Shown: positions 34,727-48,312, counted from the stretch's first letter. The stretch is DNA of 64,000 bases from Panorpa germanica (GCA_963678705.1 OY783213.1:15504451-15568450), one strand, 5' to 3'. Program-made: numbers and translations. Notes: a model not told the origin generated them from the letters alone.

Positions 34727-35696
34727 TCTCAAATGATTTAATATACACCTGCAGAAGTCTGAATATTTCAATTTCTACTTAGGTATATATCTGCAAAATA
34801 CAAAGTTAAGGTTATATCAGAATTTGAAACTAAGTCATTGTCTTATGTTTACTATCACTAATAAATTATCATTTGTAATAATTATTAATTTATTTACCTG
34901 CTTATAAATCACTAAGACATGAGATCATGCATGAGATATGCCGAAATTTTTAGGTTATGTATAAAACAGCATTTTATAAATTAATGGAGCCATCAGCCTC
35001 AGAGAAATATATACACACCAGAGATAATATATAATTCGCACATGTCCCCTCGATGCCAATTGATATAACTAAGCATATAGCGCCAGATTTAAATTTAATT
35101 CATAATAAAGTTGTGAACTTTAATGACCCCTATCATAATGAACTTTGTATAACATATTGATTGAACATTTGTATGTCGTAGAATTTATCATTACAATGCA
35201 GCAAAGTATATAAATGTTACTATGGAAACAATATTGATTTCAGCTATAACTTTTTTTGCTCAGTCCATCAGTTAGGTTCTTTATAAGAAAAAAAATATTA
35301 TCTATTAATTAATAAAATATATCAGTCAAGTATTGGATTATACTTGTTCGTTCATAAATAATAAATACTAGTAAGAGGTGTTTGAACTCGAAGAGCTCTC
35401 TTTGGTCTAGATACTCATTCATTCGAATCAAATAAGCGCTCCCATATTAAATGTTTATATAACTAAATGAAGAAGCTACATTAAAAAAAATAATCAATTT
35501 CCTTCTATTGGTATCTAAAGTTAATTGTGATTTCTACACAGGTAAATATTATTTTGCAAAATCATCTTTCTAAATAATTTGGAAATCAATTTTAAAAGTT
35601 ATTTTTATATAATGGTGTGGCGGGGTATCGATTTAATATTAAGCTTAGTTACAAAGTGTTGCTCTATTTCTTAATTACTTTCTCTTGTTAAACGGC
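34727..35696. promoter_or_regulatory. Divergent intergenic region NOL11 / CCDC66
   Basis: Both start codons flank this 970-bp AT-rich stretch, so both promoters must lie here or in 5' introns. A minus-strand acceptor-like CCTGCAG lies near 34745, which suggests that NOL11 has a 5' UTR intron. No motif stands out and no gene is seen. Confidence 0.45.
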
Positions 35697-38600
35697 ATGG
35701 CAACAATTTATAATAAATCTATGTCATTAATTGAACAAAAGAAGTTACAATGGGCTCGAGAAAGAGGTAAGAAAAATATAATTTAGTTTAGTGTGCACTG
35801 TCTGTGAAGAGTGTTTAATTGTTTGCGTTTTTAGAAGAACTGGCCGGTCTCGGCGGACTCTGGGGACAAAATTCAAGAAATTTTGATAGATCGTGTATTA
35901 AGTATGTACCTTTTTTTGTTTGAGTATTATATATATATCATCATTTTTAAGACATTAGTTTTATTGTTAGATTTTTTAATAATTTTTCTGAATCTAGTAC
36001 GAATCTCATACGATTTTTATACGATTCGTTTACGATTCCTCTACGATTTTCCAGAGTATTTTATATGACACATTAATTGAATCTTATATTTCATAGAACA
36101 CAATTTCTGTCTGCAATTGACATAAATGACTTGCATCCATTGAGCACCTGCAACGGAAGCGGAAGTCCAAGTAAACCATACAACAGTATGTTCGGGGAAG
36201 GCCATCGTCAACGAAGCCCTAGTCTTCCTCCTATCCCAAGATCTTGTTATGATGTAACACAAAGTTTTAGGGAATCGTTGTATAATGTCGAAGATGAAAC
36301 TTCAGGCTATGCGAGTGATTCTGCCCCTCACAGTACTCCAGAATATGATAAGAAGCTACTTTTAGAGAAGCAAATGAAGTACATATCGCAACAAGAAAAT
36401 CCAGAAAATTTTAACAGGTGAGTAACTTAACAAGGGCCTATTTTGTAACTGCTTACCTGACGTCTGTTAACTTTTGACGATTTTTCAAATGTCTATATTT
36501 TCTAAATTAAGCTATGTAAGTTTACACAAAACTATCAGAAGATTTTTTCTACTCAAAAAATCGATTCTTCGATTAATCGATCTCAGATCGCCATCCCTAG
36601 TGCATACTCAAACGTCAGATACTAATAACTATTTTATATTAAAAATTATTATATTAAAAAAATATTATCGGCTTCTAGATCGTATGGAACACCAGAATCG
36701 TTTGATTCAGGTTCGCGGCGTTGTTCGAATGGCGACGAGCGCGCTAGATGGGGTGACAGAGGCGTCGGAGTCGGACATCTTTGGGAGCCATCACCGCACA
36801 AACCTCAATCTCGACTTCCGCAAGTCATACCTACTGCCAGCCCAAATTGGCTAGAACGTGAACTGAACAAAATGCAGGATTCCTCGAGATCACAGCTCCT
36901 CATGTTCCACCACGCGTCCGATTTGCCATTGAATGGATCCCAGGAAGACGACCCACTTGCCGCTGACGCTAAGTACGTAACATACTTTAAGAATATATCA
37001 CAGACTTTCTAATCTATTATGATAAAATCTGCTGTAACGCACTAGTAAATAATGTTACATATATTTAAAAAAAACTGCTATATTACGGTATATTAAAGTT
37101 TATAAAAAATATAAATAAAACTTCGCAGTAAACTATAAAAGAAAATTTAAGTAGATGTCTTTAATGATTCAAGAGTAACTTTTCTATCTAATCGTAATAT
37201 TTATTTCCCAGTAAACATTTAGTGAAGTGCCCTATTTAGTGACGTTTCTATCACTATTTCACTTCAATTATAGTTCGCATCAACTTTATCTTCATTTGTA
37301 TTCCGACAGGTGTAGTGGTTCCGTCATCTGTAGCCGATAAAACAGACATTTCATATGAACGATTGTGAGAAACTGAACTATAAATGAACTCTTTCATGAC
37401 AAAAAAATCATAAGCATCTTCAATATGATGTCAAAGTGACTCCAAAATGCTCCAAAATGTTTACTGGGTTACTTGTCTTAATGCTACTAGAATCATAAAA
37501 CTACCGTCATGACAATCAGTTGGCTATTTCGTGTTTATGGAGTGTAAAGGACGCGTCCACTATTCAGCGCAGCAGTTAAAAGCAGTTAACGCATTGAATC
37601 ATGGATTGAAACGTGGAAGAGAAGGGAAGAGGAAGGAAGGCCTATGCAACGATATCTTCTATAAATGTGTTTACTGATGGTATCATAAGCATTAACACAA
37701 GGGTTGGTTTTCGAACCAATCCACACTAAAATGCTATTGGTGGTTGGCAGAACGCATTTATACGAGTAAATATAGCTATACCGTTTCTATATACTTCCTT
37801 CCACCTTCTTCTCTTTCACATTCCATTCATTAAGTATAATCCGTTGACTGCTTTCAATTCTGATAAGTAGATGCATATCATATCATAAAAATTAATGGAT
37901 TAAATTAAATTGCTAATAAAACTGCAATAAAATAACATTTCTTACAGTTCCCGAAGTTACATAAGAGGCCAAAATGTACGTTTAGAACCTGATGAACTTG
38001 CAGAACGTGAATCTAAGCGATCAAAAGCCATGCAGCTCCAAGAAGCCATCAAACAGCAGTTAGAGGAGCGTGAAAGCCAAAGAAAAGCCGAGAAACAAAA
38101 GAGAATTCGTGAAGAGCAAATGGAAGAAGAAAGAATACTTAAACAACAAGAACAAGACAAAAAACGATTAGATGAAGAAAAAAGATTGATTAAAGAACGA
38201 GAAGAAAAGGAGCGAATAAAAGCAGAACAGATGCAGAAAGCTATACAGGATGCTGAGTATCAAGCGAAACTAAGTAAACAAAATGAGAGAAAAAATAAAC
38301 ATCAAGTAGTTGAACAATCGATGGAACAACAAAGTCCTGCTGAAGTACAAGAAGAATTTGTGAAGGAGGAAGTGAAAGAAACAATGTTAATAGGCTCTCC
38401 AATTAAATTACGCAAAGATAATGAAAAACTCGCCTATTCCAATGAAAAAACAACAGAACCAATAAACGAATCAGACATCCCAAAGCAAGCAGATGGAGTT
38501 GCCTTAATTCTCCAAAGTGTTTCTCCAGTATTTATGGAGAATCAACTTGGGATGTTATCCCTTCCAGTAGCCCATGAAGTTTTAACACCAATAGCGATTC

Positions 38601-39628
38601 ATGGGGGAATGCAATTGGCATTTTTGTTGCCGCAAGCTCAAACAAGAAATCAGATGCATAGTGTAAGTTGCGGAGACTCGTCTCCAAGAATTGATAACCG
38701 CGTGCTTACACCCACGAAATACCGACAGCTTCGAGAATCCAGCACTCAAACAGATCCAGTACCGGAAGATAATAATAGGTACCAAGAACAACCTAAAGAC
38801 ATAAAATACGAATATACACAAAAGAAATTACGCTATAGGAATGATGTTAAAGATAACAGACTCTTCAATTTGGAAGATCGTCCGAAATGGGGTGTCAATC
38901 AACCTCCAACGCAGTATTTGAAGCAGAGTGAGAAAGATCCGTTTTATAATCAGAAAAGGAGACAACGACAGAAAGTGCGTCGCAATTATGAGAAACAAAA
39001 TGATGATACTTGGTCTAGCGATGATACTCGATCATCAAGTCCCGAAATTGGTTATTGGGAAACAAGGACACAATTCTACCGAAAAGCTGATAAATCTCGT
39101 CCCACTAAACCAAGAGAAAAACTCCCAGGAAGTAATACAATGACAAAAAATTACTGCGTACAAAAAACCGAAATTGTTCCATTGGAATCGGATGAGTTTG
39201 GGGTTTATCAGATCAATTCGAGTGATGGTGTTGATAAACATACATTGGATGTTATTCAAGGAAATCATAAAGTTAAACATATCAGAAAATCATTTTCGGA
39301 AAAGTTTATAACAGCAAAATATGAAAAGTTTAAAATGGAAAATTCTGATAACACTCGTTCAAATACTGGTAGATCTTCGAATAGGAGTAGACCCGCTTCC
39401 AGGGATGTTATAATGTCAGGTAGACGAAAGGAGATGATAAACGAAAGCAATGAAGAACGAAAACTCATGATGGACAGCGAGGAAAAAGATGCAGTATGGC
39501 CTGGAAATGAAGTGCTACATCAAATAACTAAAATGCGGGATGGGTTGATTAAGAAAAAGCAAAATTGGACCGCAAATTCAAGAGATTCTAATTTGGGACC
39601 ACGATTAGTAGATATTGAATATTCGTAA
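35697..39628 (+). CDS. CCDC66: CCDC66-like coiled-coil protein (centrosome/cilium)
   Basis: CCDC66 is a microtubule-binding protein of centriolar satellites, centrosomes and cilia. There are five exons, 810 residues, all in phase: 35697-35766, 35835-35901, 36097-36417, 36679-36972 and 37948-39628. The N-terminus has MSLIEQKKLQWAREREELAG then LGGLWG, a family-like box. The middle contains LNGSQEDDPLAAD and RSYIRGQN. From about residue 279 a highly charged coiled coil begins (MQLQEAIKQQLEERESQRK and onward), typical of the CCDC66 domain. The C-terminal half is polar and repeat-poor. Intron 4 holds a family C MITE; intron 3 holds an AATCGATT-type repeat end. Family assignment is by the coiled-coil block and the N-terminal box. 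Confidence 0.82.
35998..36052 (+). repeat. Five 11-bp tandem units
   Basis: Five consecutive 11-mers begin with TACGA(A/T)T: TACGAATCTCA, TACGATTTTTA, TACGATTCGTT, TACGATTCCTC and TACGATTTTCC. They lie in CCDC66 intron 2, about 45 bp before the acceptor of exon 3. One unit per helical turn; function unknown. Confidence 0.75.
37207..37468 (-). mobile_element. MITE family C, copy 4 (inverted, in CCDC66 intron 4)
   Basis: The element runs from CCCAGTAAACATTTAGTGAA to TCCAAAATGTTTACTGGG and matches the other copies in reverse orientation, including ACTTTATCTTCATTTGTATT. A small internal duplication (CTCCAAAATG twice, about 37440-37460) lengthens it to 262 bp. It sits clear of splice sites, so an effect on CCDC66 is not expected. 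Confidence 0.85.
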
Positions 39629-39943
39629 ACTATAAAAGTTTTTAAATTGCTTTTTGGTTATTATATAGCAACTTCTTTTAAGTAAAAATACTTAGTATGA
39701 CTGCCGTTGTATCCGTCCATAGATTAATACACTAATATTAATTCGATAGTCTCGGATCCACCATAAATATTACTGCCATCAGTTGCGCAAAAAACAACTA
39801 CTAAATATTAAAATTTGCACGTTCTTCATTTAGCTATAAAATAATAGTTTACTGTTATACACAAATATGGGAATGCTTTTCAGATTACGCTATAATTTAT
39901 GGAGTAAGGGTTTTTAAAGTAACTTAAAGGTAGGAATCGGAAA

Positions 39944-42109
39944 ATGGCGGGAAAACTTGATGATTTGTTTAATAAGAAGAAAGAAGTTACACCAGTATTA
40001 GACTTGTCGAAAGCTACAGTCAATTCTAAAGAAGATTTCAAAAAGCTGATGGATAAAGTACCGGATTACAAAATGAGACCAATTAAGGTTAGCTAATTTA
40101 AATTTTCATTTAAAATTTGTTGAAGTTTTCAAATTCATGAGTCGTTATTCATATAGATATATGATATCTTTAAAACTCTGACGCATTAGGACATTTTTGT
40201 TTTATTCAAATGTTTCCACTGTCTGTCGCTAAATGCACAATCTCGAATTTAAAACTGAGGCTTGAAAAAATTTAATAAATAAAATATTCTCTCGCTTTTA
40301 TAGATCAGATCCAAATGTGAAAGAACTGATCTGAGTTTTATTACTTTTTTATAAACATATTAACTGCCTATGTGAATACGTATACCGACAAAGCATGCCG
40401 ATGTATTAAGTAACATAGTATTTCAGTTGCATCGTGTTGTGCAACCTATGTACGTTGGCGTCGCACGATTATGGAATTTTTCTTAGTATACAACAATTCA
40501 ATTACGTGCATTTCTTTCACAATAAAAGTTTTACCTAATATTTAACGTTCTGTGACCTATTTTCTTGATACTAGAATCATAAAATAACCTGGGACCGGAT
40601 GAAATTTAATATTGAACCAATTTACAATTTTTTATTTATAATTTATAAAAATGTATGCAGGTTAGGCAAGAAGATATAAAAATACGCGAAAAAGATTTTA
40701 AATTTAAGACATCAAAAAAAGAATTACGCGCTGCAGCGGGAAAAGGTAAAGAAAAAGATGGACATTACTTGTACATGGATCCACTACCTATTGAAATGAA
40801 ATCTTTGAAAGTTGAAGATTTTTGCTCCGTTCCAATAGACTGGAAAATGCTAACGACTCAACGACCGAAGTCTAAGCTAGATGAAGATTTGTTTGGAAGG
40901 TACGTTTTGAAACGCTAGAAGAAGAAAGACATATTACTTAGCGTTCATAATGGGCTTGTGTCCTCATTTTTTAGTGGTCGATTTTTCAATTGTTGAGTGA
41001 AATTGATGTTAATAAATGTGTATTGGCGTGTCTATTTTATTAAATATCTAAATGTTGACGGAGATATAGCAATTAAAAATTTGAATTGTAGTTTTAGCGC
41101 TAAAGATGGTCGACCATATGTTTGACGTGAAATGCATTTTATACGTCAGTTATTTGTTGAGTAGGTCAGTGCTGTGGTAATGTTTTATAGCTGTTGGTAG
41201 TCGAAATAGTCAAGTCAAAGAATAATAAATTTTTATTTTATTTATTCCTGTTTTACAGCAGGCATAATATTGAAATTTTATTGTTCCTCGAAATAGATGT
41301 AAATAATATATATTTATGAGCTGTAAGGTTGGCAACGGTATGTGATGTCACATGTATTTGGAATGTGTACAACGTTGAATCCCTTTAATAATTAAAGAGA
41401 CAAAAAGACTTTTTTTAATTGTTAATATCTCCTAACATATAAGGAGTTATTAAAAAATAATTGAACATTTGGGGTTCTCGTAACACACTTTATCAATATA
41501 TAGTACACTTTTATAGAAATTAATATAAAGGACACAAGCCCATTCCGTAATTTTCTTTTTTTATTTATTGACTTGATTATTTATAGTCTTACTATGAAAT
41601 TCATATTTTAGGATGGTAGAGCTTGGAAAACTTCAATTGAAAACGCAGAATCGTGAAAAACGTGAAGCTATGCAACATTCTTTTGTCCGTAAGACAAAAA
41701 ATAAAGCTGGAGTCCTTGAAACTCGTCACCTGGCTTGTCCAGAATGCCTCGAAGAATTTTGTAATGGTAATTATTCCTGGACAAGGTTTTTTTTATTTCA
41801 AAAGATATTTAATTTCTTTATTACGTAACATTTTCAGGAAAGTCTTGTGGTGACTTTAGTTACGACTGTTTTATGCGTGTAAAAGTTCCTGAAGAAAAGC
41901 ATAAAGCATCCGGATCTAAAGATGCTTCCGGTTTAGGAAATTCATTAGGATCACCGTCCAAGGGGAAGAAGAAATTATCGAAACTGCAACCCAGAACGAG
42001 GAGTAAATCTAGAAGCAAAAGTGGAAATCGAAGTAAAAGTGGTAATAGAGCTAAAAGTGGTATGAAAAAAAAGGGTAAAAGTGGGGGAAAAAGTGACGGT
42101 GAAGAATGA
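39944..42109 (+). CDS. Unrecognised Cys-cluster, Lys-rich protein
   Basis: A four-exon gene of 269 residues: 39944-40087, 40661-40899, 41612-41766 and 41838-42109, all in phase. It starts MAGKLDDLFNKKKEVTPVLD. The middle is charged, with YLYMDPLPIEM, VEDFCSVPIDWKML and LDEDLFGR. Toward the C-terminus a cysteine cluster, CPECLEEFCNGKSCGDFSYDC, looks able to bind a metal ion or form disulphides. The end is a basic low-complexity tail of KSRSKSGNRSKSG-type repeats. I do not recognise the family and give no function. The conserved-looking middle, good splice sites and start context (GAAAATGG) make it a real gene. It lies 315 bp downstream of CCDC66 on the same strand and could share ciliary biology, but that is only neighbourhood. 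Confidence 0.85.
40949..41544 (+). mobile_element. MITE family A, copy 2 (complete)
   Basis: A 596-bp element with perfect 16-bp terminal inverted repeats AATGGGCTTGTGTCCT and AGGACACAAGCCCATT, lying in intron 2 of the unknown gene. The body matches 769-1542. No open reading frame for a transposase is visible, so it is non-autonomous. It defines the ends of the family. Confidence 0.85.
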
Positions 42110-45100
42110 AATGAAAAGTTTTTGGGAGATAACAAAGAAATGGATTTTAATCTCAATACTGGTAATGAAAGAACCGCCAAGTTTTAGAAAGTTTTAATTA
42201 ATCAATTTATTTGACTTTTCTAGAAAATAGTATATTAATTTGTTTTTAGAAAAATTACATATACTTATGTCAATAATACTATATTCTTTGTAAAGATAAG
42301 TACATTGCACCCCTGTTCAACATGTTAAACTTCAAAATGGAGTCTACAGCTAAACACAAAATGTGTTAGCATAGATACCGGTAAAACTTGATTTAAACAA
42401 AATCTATATCTGTGAAAATATTTTTTTATGATTATAAGACACAAAAACATCTTTTTATGATTTTAATAAACCAAAAAGTGTCATTTTTATGATACTAATA
42501 GCAATAAATAAGGTAACTGAACAAGCTATACTTTGTAAGCAAAAGAGTATCATTTATGTGTTTTATTAAATTTACTGTCTTCTCCAAAACTTTACGATTT
42601 TTAAACGATTGATAATTGTTTTAGGTTAACCATAAACTATTTTAAATTAAAAAACGAGAAAGAACCGTTAAGGTTTCTAACGTTTTTCGTTACATCTTTA
42701 TCCTTAAAACTTACATAACTTTGTCATACGAGACATTTACCGATCTTGTCTTGAAAATAATTCTCATTTTACATGCGCAGATTCTGTTATTTAGATCAAG
42801 CGCCTGATGTAAAGAAGTCCTAAAGGCTCGTGTTAATAAAACATTGCAAGTCGGAAATCAAATCAAACAGCAATGATTTCGGCTTGAATTATTTCGTCAG
42901 TTTATTTATAGAGCTCAGCTAGATTCCTAAAAAGCCAGGAGACAGTGTTATGCAGCAAGGTTAATATAGACATTAAACTAGGATAAGAGGTGGACTATCC
43001 GCAAGGCGCAAATAACACATTTTTAGTTTCGGTACAGAATAATTCTTCAAATGTCATTTTATCATGTAGTAATTATAGAAATAATTATAGATTAACTGTG
43101 TCGTCAGAAAACGTTATCGAAAATATGCTTTTTTTATCGTTTGATCTTACGCCACCCTTAAAGGAACCGGATGAAAAATATTATATTAAATTAAACCGTT
43201 TAAGCTGGGCTAATATTACATAATTAAAACCCCAGAGTATAGTATAAACCATCCGAAAATACAGCGCCAGGTTATACATTCAATCAGAACATTTAAAACA
43301 ATGTTTAAACCAATTTTATTACCCTATTGTTCTACTGTGCATAAAGTTAGGAAACAATGTCAACAAACGCATTTTCTGTTTTCAACATAACAGCCAAGCA
43401 AATTTAAACTGAGACGCGCAAAAGGTCATACGTATAGCAGCAAAACAAATAAGTAAATACACACAAAAAACTATTGGCTAATATACTAAATGTAAATAGG
43501 TTTCACACACTGCAACTTAAACAAAAAAAGACCATGAACCACATGGCGGAAGTGTTGTTTGTCAATTATATCACGCGTATAAAGTCGGGCTAATTATAAT
43601 TAGCAATACGTATCACTCAGCACTATGCAAGAACCACGTGATATTTAATTTGTTATTAAATTGATATCGTGTGTAAAAACCGTAGAGTTACATTCAATAA
43701 TTATAATTGGACGATAAATATTGGTATCAATAACGTAACTGTAGAATTAATGAATTAAATAACATTATGGTTTCGTAAAATTAAACCTTTACGCTACGTA
43801 ATGAATACATTTTGTGTTTAATAGGATGTAGACTCCTTTTTAAATTGAGATTTTTCCAATGTTGAAACAGATATTGTAATAATCTCTTGCTTTAATTTGA
43901 TAATCTTTTATATATGAAATAAAAACAACATTTTTATATTTACATTTTTATATATTTATTTTATGGTCCCCAAATGATATAATAATAATTCCAAAAATTA
44001 CCTCACAAAAGAAATGTTTTTTATTAATAAAGAAGGCTAATTATAAAGTTAATTTACCTTCTTTTTAGTATAAGTTAGTATAATATTTACAATGGTTTGT
44101 TATTACATGTTTATAACTTGTTAAAAAATAATTAAAATAACAAAATAATAATATATTGATTTTTATTGAAGTAATGTTTTGTTTCAAGAAAGTATATAAA
44201 AAAAAAATCTGTTTATCTAATAACATTTCAAGATATTGTTGTCTGTCGCCAAAAAAGGAGGATATATATTAGTCATATATAGATAACACATAAGATAATA
44301 TAAGGTACAAAGTTTTCATAATAGATATTATTTTTTTATTATTTCATTTAGAGGATTATCATTTCTATATAATATAGCATATATAATTATTATTTATTCT
44401 TAATACGACGATTCAAAATCTAATATCTAATAAAATATATTTGTTTCTTTTATCAAATCACACAGCAAAAATAAAATAGATAAAATTCCAAACGGTATTG
44501 TTGTTAGTGAATTCCATTAAAACGAAAGTTAAAATAAATATTTGGAAAGAGAATATTCGAATGTGACGTACGCACATGGAATCAAATCTTATCGTGATTC
44601 ATTTAAGATTAATTTAACTGTCTCATTCCATTATTAAAGGAATAATCAGTTAAGTTTATATCGTATGAACTGAATGTAAGAAGCCACTATTTATAGAATA
44701 GTTTTTATTAATACTTGGATTACTGAAAACAATTCAGATTAAATTATTAAAAGGAGTAGGTTATTACCCTTACCAAATTTAGCAAGATTAACTATTAGAA
44801 TCTGGAGGTTCATTAAACAACAATACAATGTGGGCTGGAATATTCAAATCGAGGAGTTCACACTTGGAGAGTTAGTGGATACAATTTCCTTATCCGATAA
44901 TCTATCACACAATTTAAACTAAAAATTACTGTTACCCAAAATCTTAATTATATAAATAACAAAAAAGAAAATCACTTACATATACATATCTTAATCACGA
45001 TTATTATTAATTATGTTATCTGATTTATAGAAATAATAAAAAAAATAGCTATATTCAACATTATTATTTTTTTGTATATTTAAATAACATTCATTACATA

Positions 45101-46687
45101 GTATTTATTTTAATTTTATAGATGCATACTTATAAAATACTTATCGAATCGAATTTTATGCATTGATATGATTTTTAATATGAAATAGCACCGTGGTATA
45201 ATATATTTGTAAATATTTCTAAATCAAAAGTAAATTTAAAGATGTCTAGTTCAAAATATATCACTACATAAAATTAGATTCTATTAGTATTGTATTGCAT
45301 ATATGTCATATTAATTTCAATTGTAATTATTTTCAAAAAGAAAAATAATTAGTCAAGACTTATTTTGTACATAATAACGTTAAAAATATCCAGTCAGCTC
45401 CAACAATATTTAAATCTCTAATAAGCTGGCATTACAGACATTAGACCAAACTTGACCAAACACGTAGAAGTTTGGCAGCACACTTACATAGGCTCAGCAG
45501 TTTGCAAACGAATGACTGTTTAATATTAAATAGCGATCGATTTAAATACATACTTATTAACACTATGATTTATATTTATTCGCAAATTTGAATTTTAAAT
45601 TATTGTATATAATGTCCACTTAATTATAAAACGGTCGAACGCGCTACAACTCATATTTTATTCATTACATTTGCATTGTTAGTACTGGTTGCTACTGACA
45701 TTCGGAGAACAGCTGCTTCCAAAAGCTGCATTGTTCTTTGTTTGAAATAATTAAAATCTTAAGAGCTATATGTATATATTATTAAATTTATTTATATTTT
45801 AGAAAAAATTGCATATTGCGCAAAAATATTTGTGTTTCGCAATAAAGTCTGAATGACCTTAAATTAAACAAAATAATTCCTCATTACATAATTTATTTAG
45901 CCATCTAACACAAGATAAAAACATTTTTGCATTGATTAGGAAAAATATCATTTAACGTGCAAATAAATTATCCTTGAAGTTCACATTCTAGATGACTGTA
46001 CTTTTTAAAAATTATTTCATAATAAAAAAAGGGTATATATTAGATTATTATAGATTAGGTTTTCGTACTAAGGCTGAGTAATAAAGCCAAAGTATAAAAA
46101 TTATTTATTTGGAAGACAATAGGGAAAAATCTATCACCTATGTTTTTTTTTACTTTTTTCTTGTATTAATTTTCATAAAAATATATCATTTATATATATT
46201 TAAGACATTTGTCACACCTTTATGCTTTATTGTTATTCTACATACATACAACAAATAGCATTCTGTTTAAAATATTTATTTTTTATTTACAGTTTCTCGT
46301 TTCTTTTTCTTCTATAGTTGGATTTATTTATTTTAAGGCCATTTTTCATTGTTCCATATGGGACGTACAAAAATTCGCAAACACATCTTTTATAGCTGAT
46401 TTAAAAAAAAAAGATATTTTTGGCACTAAATATGACATTTTCATTTTCCATTTTTTTAAAAACATTTATTATAAAATTGATTGTATATTGCCATTGTTGA
46501 TTGCCAATAAGCAAAGTAAAATATCAAATATTAATAAGGCAGGAATAATATTAATTGTCTTTTTAGAGTGCTTCAGAGTTAGTCATAAATTAATTGTAAA
46601 TTAAATGATTACTAGAATACTAGGGAATCACTAGGGTTAACAATACGACATGGAGAACACTGGAATAACGAATAACATTGTTTTCAG
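42110..46687. other. Long AT-rich intergenic stretch
   Basis: No firm gene. A frame at 42990-43223 opens just after a TAA with a GTG, not an ATG; it reads protein-like (VSVQNNSSNVILSCSNYRNN) and could be a decayed exon. A 131-codon ATG frame at 46209-46604 is Phe/Ile/Lys-rich as expected from AT-rich DNA and has no motif. Nothing else stands out. Confidence 0.45.
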
Positions 46688-46760
46688 AGCAAAGGGTGGC
46701 AAAGGGGATAAAGCGGGACCTGAATTTGGAATGTCACAACTAATAAAGCAAAAGTTGTAA
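46688..46760 (+). other. Possible terminal exon of an unplaced gene
   Basis: After a good acceptor (TTGTTTTCAG) the plus strand reads RAKGGKGDKAGPEFGMSQLI then KQKL and TAA at 46758-46760. The composition (Gly/Lys/Asp) and GC content differ from the AT-rich surroundings and look coding. No upstream donor in matching phase is identified. It could be an alternative last exon of the upstream gene, or a processed fragment. Confidence 0.3.
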
Positions 46761-47052
46761 ATTTTGAGTAATTTCTTTTAAATTCAGGTATCGTACGTTG
46801 ATGAAGTGTCTGGATTGTATCGCTTATAATCTTTGTAATGCCAAATATGTTCCATTTATTCGTTTCTTTGTGATTTAGACAATTAGTTTAAGGATGGATG
46901 CTTTTGTTGTTATATTACTGAGTCTTTTAACGGTTTAACGATTTACTTCTCAGCTTCAAAGGCAAGAAGGGCCAACGCCCCTTTATTATATATTAATGAG
47001 CTAAAGATAATGTGAATTGGTGACAATTGTAACACTTACAGAATATAGTGTT

Positions 47053-48312
47053 TCATTCTTTCCTAGCCTTCTTCTTGCTTTTTTTAGGAGCTTTTGCTTC
47101 CGTCCAGACATCTAAAAAAAAGGGAAAAAAAACAATTAATATTTATATGATTCAAAACGCAGATTGTTTTCGTAAATAATAATTACCTCCTAGCTCATCA
47201 AAAGCAACAGCCGATTCTGCAACGACTTCTGTTGATTTAGGTGATTCTACAATATTTTCAGCCTTCTTTTTCTCTTTCTTAGGAGCTGGAGCACTAGCTA
47301 CTGGCTCCACTACCTTCTCCAACTCTTCATTTTTGCTGGCGACCTTCTTATTCTTCTTTTTCTTAGATTCACTATTTTGAACAGGCTCTGCTTTTGTAGC
47401 TACTTCTACTTCAACAGTTGGGGTTAAAACAATTTCTGCTTTCTTTTCTACTTCGGCAGCTGCCTTTTGTTGTTCATTAACCATATCCTTTATTTCCTTG
47501 GTGACCTCATCAACTGATTTGTTGTCAATGACATGTTGAGGAATTACCTCAACGATGTCGGAATCAACCTTTTTTGGCTTTTTGGACTTCTTGGGACTTT
47601 CTTTCTTTTGATCCTTAATGATTTCATCTTGAGTCTTGCGGTTCTTTTTATCGCCTTTAGCTGGTACAATTTCCCAATTGCCATCATCAAAGTCGAGTGG
47701 TTTCTCTTCTGGTTGTTTCTGCTTCAGATTTTTTTTGTTTTTAATAACAACAACTTCTTTATTTTCCTTTCCCTTAGACTTCAATTTTTTGTCCACCTTT
47801 TTCAAATTTTCTTTTGCTGGAGATTCAGTATCCTGTTTTTTTTCTTTCAACTGTTTCGCTGGGGCTTGCGGAGCTTCCTTCACAACTGGTGCAGCCTTTT
47901 CTTTCAGTGGAGCTTTTTTAACGGGTGAAGTTTTTACTTCAGCTGACTTTTGTTTGGATGCATTGTCAGTCACTCCAGTTGCATGGCCATTGGCTGTAGA
48001 CTTCTGTAAAATATTAAAATAGGAAGTCTTTAAAACAAATTGTTAGACAAACATATGGCATCTTTCTAAAATTGAAAAAAATTATAAACAGAAACATAAG
48101 ATAAATCTATACTTTACCTTTTCTTTAATTTTTCGTTTCTTGCCAGCTTGCTTCCGGTCATCGGCCGAAGATGAAGACAATTTATCAAACGCTGGTTGCT
48201 CTGCTTTTTTAAATCCAAATACAAATACACTAACTGCACCAATAACAACAGCAATTACTGCTGAAACAGCGTACAATATCGGTCCACTTACAACCTGTGA
48301 TAAAATCTCCAT
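47053..48312 (-). CDS. Lys-rich single-pass ER-type membrane protein, LYRIC/metadherin-like
   Basis: 356 residues in three exons: 48118-48312, 47187-48003 and 47053-47111, all in phase. The start is ATG 48312. Residues about 5-35 form an uncleaved hydrophobic segment (GPILYAVSAVIAVVIGAVSV) followed by basic residues, giving a cytosolic C-terminus. The rest is extremely rich in Lys, Glu and Ala. A conserved-looking core is LDFDDGNWEIVPAKG. The protein ends VWTEAKAPKKSKKKARKE, reminiscent of the Trp plus KKKKKARR ending of LYRIC/metadherin. Insect kinectin/p180-like ribosome receptors share the layout, so the name is tentative. Expected at the ER or nuclear envelope. Confidence 0.8.

Noticed and set aside
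42990..43223. 77-codon protein-like frame
   Set aside because: It begins at GTG right after a stop and has no acceptor of good quality, so I could not support it as a gene; mentioned in the region entry.
46209..46604. 131-codon ATG frame
   Set aside because: Phe/Ile/Lys-rich content expected from AT-rich DNA; no motif and no support from neighbours.
47533..48022. Two Phe-rich plus-strand frames of about 130 codons
   Set aside because: They are antisense to the Lys-rich membrane protein; Lys codons read in reverse give Phe and Leu.
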